DNA of 9,947 nucleotides from an uncultured Clostridium sp. (GTDB taxonomy: Bacteria > Bacillota > Clostridia > Lachnospirales > Lachnospiraceae): assembly GCA_900553925.1 (NCBI GenBank), contig USFH01000079.1, forward strand, positions 1-9,947, in the 5' to 3' direction. This document shows, piece after piece, positions 8,882-9,947 of the stretch. Below the pieces are notes generated by a model, which worked only from the letters and a program-made list of their open reading frames with translations, was not told where the DNA came from and searched no databases. The translations under genes and the position numbers were made by a program. Numbering within the stretch: position 1 is the stretch's first letter; each line of letters begins with the position of its first letter.

Positions 8882-8892
8882 AAAAGTCAAGA

Positions 8893-8921
8893 GAAGCCGG
8901 AAGTATTCCGCTTCCGGCTTC
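8893..8921 (-). terminator. Perfect 11-bp hairpin between the zinc-ribbon gene and addB; possible weak terminator or attenuator
   Basis: The arms GAAGCCGGAAG (8893-8903) and CTTCCGGCTTC (8911-8921) are perfectly complementary around a 7-nt loop. The structure starts 4 bases after the stop codon of the zinc-ribbon gene and ends about 11 bases before the addB ribosome binding site. On the minus strand the stem is followed by TCTTGACTTTT, which is T-rich but not an uninterrupted T run. Termination is therefore likely to be partial at best, or the hairpin may instead protect or separate the two halves of a common message. On the plus strand no T run follows either. Confidence 0.55.
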
Positions 8922-8925
8922 GTAA

Positions 8926-9711
8926 TTATTCTCTTGTAAATAACTTATCCTGTACATCTTCGATATCCGGGTACCACACACCCTTGATCTTGATAAAGTT
9001 CAGTTCCACTTCCTGATACTGTCTTAGCACACCGTTTTTATCGGTCATCTTTCCCCGCAGCCCCAGGCGCAGCGTCACGCCTTCCTTCGCATCTGCTGTC
9101 TTTCCATGTGTAACCTGAATCTGATCGTTGAAGCTGTCAACCTCCGCTGCTGTCCATTCCGTTACCTTGATGATATCAATCGCAGTGTAATGAGTTCCCT
9201 GCACCGCCGGAAGTATCTCCTCTACGAGCGCTTTGTTCGCTGTGATATAGGATGGAACCAGATTCTTCAGTTCCTCTTCATCTGCATCATTGACCGCAAC
9301 CTGAAACGCAGTTACCGCTTCCTCGTAAGTTGCCGGTCCATTCGGTTTCAGTACTACCTTCGTGACAAACAGGTAGATACCCGCTACAATTGCCGCGAAC
9401 ACCAAAAACTTAAAAATCGTCCCAAATACCTTTCCTGCTCCGCTTGGAGCCCCATGCTTCTGTGCTAATTCCTTCTGCTCCTTGATTTCTTCCTTCGTAA
9501 TCGTCACCGGAGTCGTACCACCTACACTGTTTCCGTCAAAGATATCTCCATAATCATCGGTTGGAGTGTATGCGGTTTGTTTGACCGGTTTCTTGCCATT
9601 CTGCCCTTTTAATTCCAGACTTGTCTTCATCTTCACAACCGGGCGTCCGCATTCCGGACAGATGGTTGTTCCATCTGGAACCTTCGCACCACATGATTCA
9701 CATACTGCCAT
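8926..9711 (-). CDS. Membrane-anchored zinc-ribbon protein of unknown function
   Basis: The 261-aa protein starts with a compact zinc ribbon, CESCG...CPECG, with Cys4, Cys7, Cys18 and Cys21. A polar, low-complexity linker follows (about 25-97), then one hydrophobic segment at about 98-120 (KFLVFAAIVAGIYLFV), and a C-terminal domain of about 140 residues. There is no signal peptide; the zinc ribbon is probably cytoplasmic and the C-terminal domain outside, as in the zinc-ribbon/one-membrane-span layout of proteins such as staphylococcal TcaA. That comparison is of layout only and I do not claim homology. The C-terminal domain (helical TYEEAVTAFQVAVN followed by strand-like VTLRLGLRG and EVELNFIKIKGVWYPD) resembles NTF2-like or DUF4878-type folds in pattern, which is a guess. 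The ATG at 9709-9711 is chosen because AAAGGGG precedes it with an 8-nt spacer; an in-frame ATG 27 bases upstream (9736-9738) lacks such a site. It has its own promoter and lies upstream of addB. Confidence 0.85.
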   Translation of the reverse strand: MAVCESCGAKVPDGTTICPECGRPVVKMKTSLELKGQNGKKPVKQTAYTPTDDYGDIFDGNSVGGTTPVTITKEEIKEQKELAQKHGAPSGAGKVFGTIFKFLVFAAIVAGIYLFVTKVVLKPNGPATYEEAVTAFQVAVNDADEEELKNLVPSYITANKALVEEILPAVQGTHYTAIDIIKVTEWTAAEVDSFNDQIQVTHGKTADAKEGVTLRLGLRGKMTDKNGVLRQYQEVELNFIKIKGVWYPDIEDVQDKLFTRE

Positions 9712-9719
9712 ACTACTAA

Positions 9720-9726
9720 CCCCTTT
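9720..9726 (-). promoter_or_regulatory. Ribosome binding site that fixes the zinc-ribbon protein start
   Basis: AAAGGGG on the minus strand lies 8 nt before the ATG at 9709-9711, whose protein begins MAVCESCG, so the zinc ribbon sits right at the N terminus. The longer frame beginning MMQMKG at 9738 would place this site inside the coding region and has only an A/T-rich stretch ahead of it. Confidence 0.7.
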
Positions 9727-9770
9727 CATTTGCATCATATATGTACCGAAACGCGCCGATGCATATACTG

Positions 9771-9794
9771 GTTATCACGCTTCCGCACGTTAAC
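9771..9794 (-). other. Possible 5' leader hairpin with GNRA-type loop
   Basis: On the minus strand the arms GTTAACGTGC and GCGTGATAAC flank the tetraloop GGAA. They can form a 10-position stem with two G-U pairs and one A-A mismatch. The hairpin would start only a few bases after the predicted transcription start (near 9797), a position where such structures often protect mRNA from 5'-end decay. The stem is imperfect, so this is tentative. Confidence 0.35.
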
Positions 9795-9803
9795 ATATAC
9801 AAT

Positions 9804-9832
9804 AGTATATCTCACTAAATCACGTAATTCAA
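9804..9832 (-). promoter_or_regulatory. Sigma-A-type promoter for the zinc-ribbon gene, possibly also for the operon
   Basis: On the minus strand, TTGAAT (9827-9832) and TATACT (9804-9809) are separated by exactly 17 bp, each close to the housekeeping consensus, in an A/T-rich stretch. Transcription would start near 9797, leaving a leader of about 86 nt before the ATG at 9711. It lies downstream of the tRNA terminator, as expected for a new transcription unit. No equally good promoter was seen between this gene and addB. Confidence 0.65.
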
Positions 9833-9859
9833 GTCATTCTTTACATCTGATAAAAAGGT

Positions 9860-9887
9860 AAAAAAAAAGGATACAACCTGTATCCTT
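9860..9887 (-). terminator. Intrinsic terminator of the tRNA-Glu gene
   Basis: On the minus strand the arms AAGGATACA and TGTATCCTT form a perfect 9-bp stem with a 3-nt loop, followed directly by a run of T (bases 9860-9866; the last stem T pairs continue into it). It lies 7 nt after the 3' end of the tRNA. This is a classical rho-independent terminator that separates the tRNA transcript from the zinc-ribbon gene. Confidence 0.9.
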
Positions 9888-9894
9888 CTAAAAG

Positions 9895-9947
9895 CAGTTC
9901 GTAGGGGAATCGAACCCCTGTTTTCGCCGTGAGAGGGCGACGTCTTA
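9895..9947 (-). tRNA. tRNA-Glu (anticodon CTC), 3' part; 5' end outside the window
   Basis: Read on the minus strand, the window edge falls just before the anticodon arm. The anticodon stem is TCGCC/GGCGA (9936-9940 and 9924-9928) around the 7-nt loop CTCTCAC, which places the anticodon CTC at 9931-9933 and decodes GAG. A 4-nt variable region is followed by the T arm AGGGG-TTCGATT-CCCCT, then the acceptor strand ACGAACT and discriminator G at 9895. The anticodon arm and T arm closely resemble bacterial tRNA-Glu. The CCA end is not encoded (the next bases are CTTT), so it must be added by the CCA-adding enzyme. The D arm and 5' acceptor strand are missing from the window, so the acceptor pairing cannot be checked. 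Confidence 0.92.

Noticed and set aside
1..9947. Frequent TCCGGA and ATCCGG words across the window, considered as a repeat or uptake/Chi-like signal
   Set aside because: They are spread through coding regions without strand- or spacing-specific order and fit the use of Ser-Gly, Ile-Arg and Pro-Asp codons. A count against a codon-shuffled background would be needed to claim more.
9860..9947. tRNA 3' end as an attachment site for an integrated element
   Set aside because: No integrase, no repeat of the tRNA 3' end and no foreign-looking genes are seen beside it; a normal terminator and housekeeping genes follow.

Overview
The window reads as a piece of a Firmicutes chromosome, most likely a Clostridia member close to the Lachnospiraceae. 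This rests on the AddAB (rather than RecBCD) recombination enzyme with a Firmicutes-type AddB iron-sulfur cysteine pattern, a QueF that matches the short Bacillus type residue for residue at its active site, purine-rich Shine-Dalgarno sites, and a moderate GC content. The family-level placement is inference from protein style; no 16S or other marker is present.

All genes lie on the minus strand, so the biological order runs from high to low coordinates. At the right edge is the 3' part of a tRNA-Glu gene (CTC anticodon) followed by a strong intrinsic terminator. Next comes a good sigma-A-type promoter (TTGAAT, 17 bp, TATACT), an approximately 86-nt leader with a possible 5' hairpin, and a gene for a small membrane-anchored zinc-ribbon protein of unknown function. 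A perfect 11-bp hairpin then separates this gene from a tightly packed run: addB, addA (31 bp overlap), queF (9 bp gap), folC (37 bp gap) and the first 26 codons of an unidentified gene that leaves the window at the left edge.

AddB and AddA together form the helicase-nuclease that processes double-strand breaks for RecA loading. QueF makes preQ1 for the queuosine modification of tRNA. FolC adds glutamate to folates. These jobs are not one pathway; the genes appear to share a transcript rather than a function. The hairpin between the zinc-ribbon gene and addB may act as a partial terminator or mRNA processing point. I found no separate promoter for addB.

I looked on both strands for a mobile element, CRISPR array, toxin-antitoxin pair, riboswitch or novel system and saw none. 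This is an ordinary, well-conserved housekeeping region, and its points of interest are small: start-site corrections, overlaps, two RNA hairpins, an unusual lysine-rich linker in AddA, and an uncharacterised membrane protein at the head of a recombination operon.
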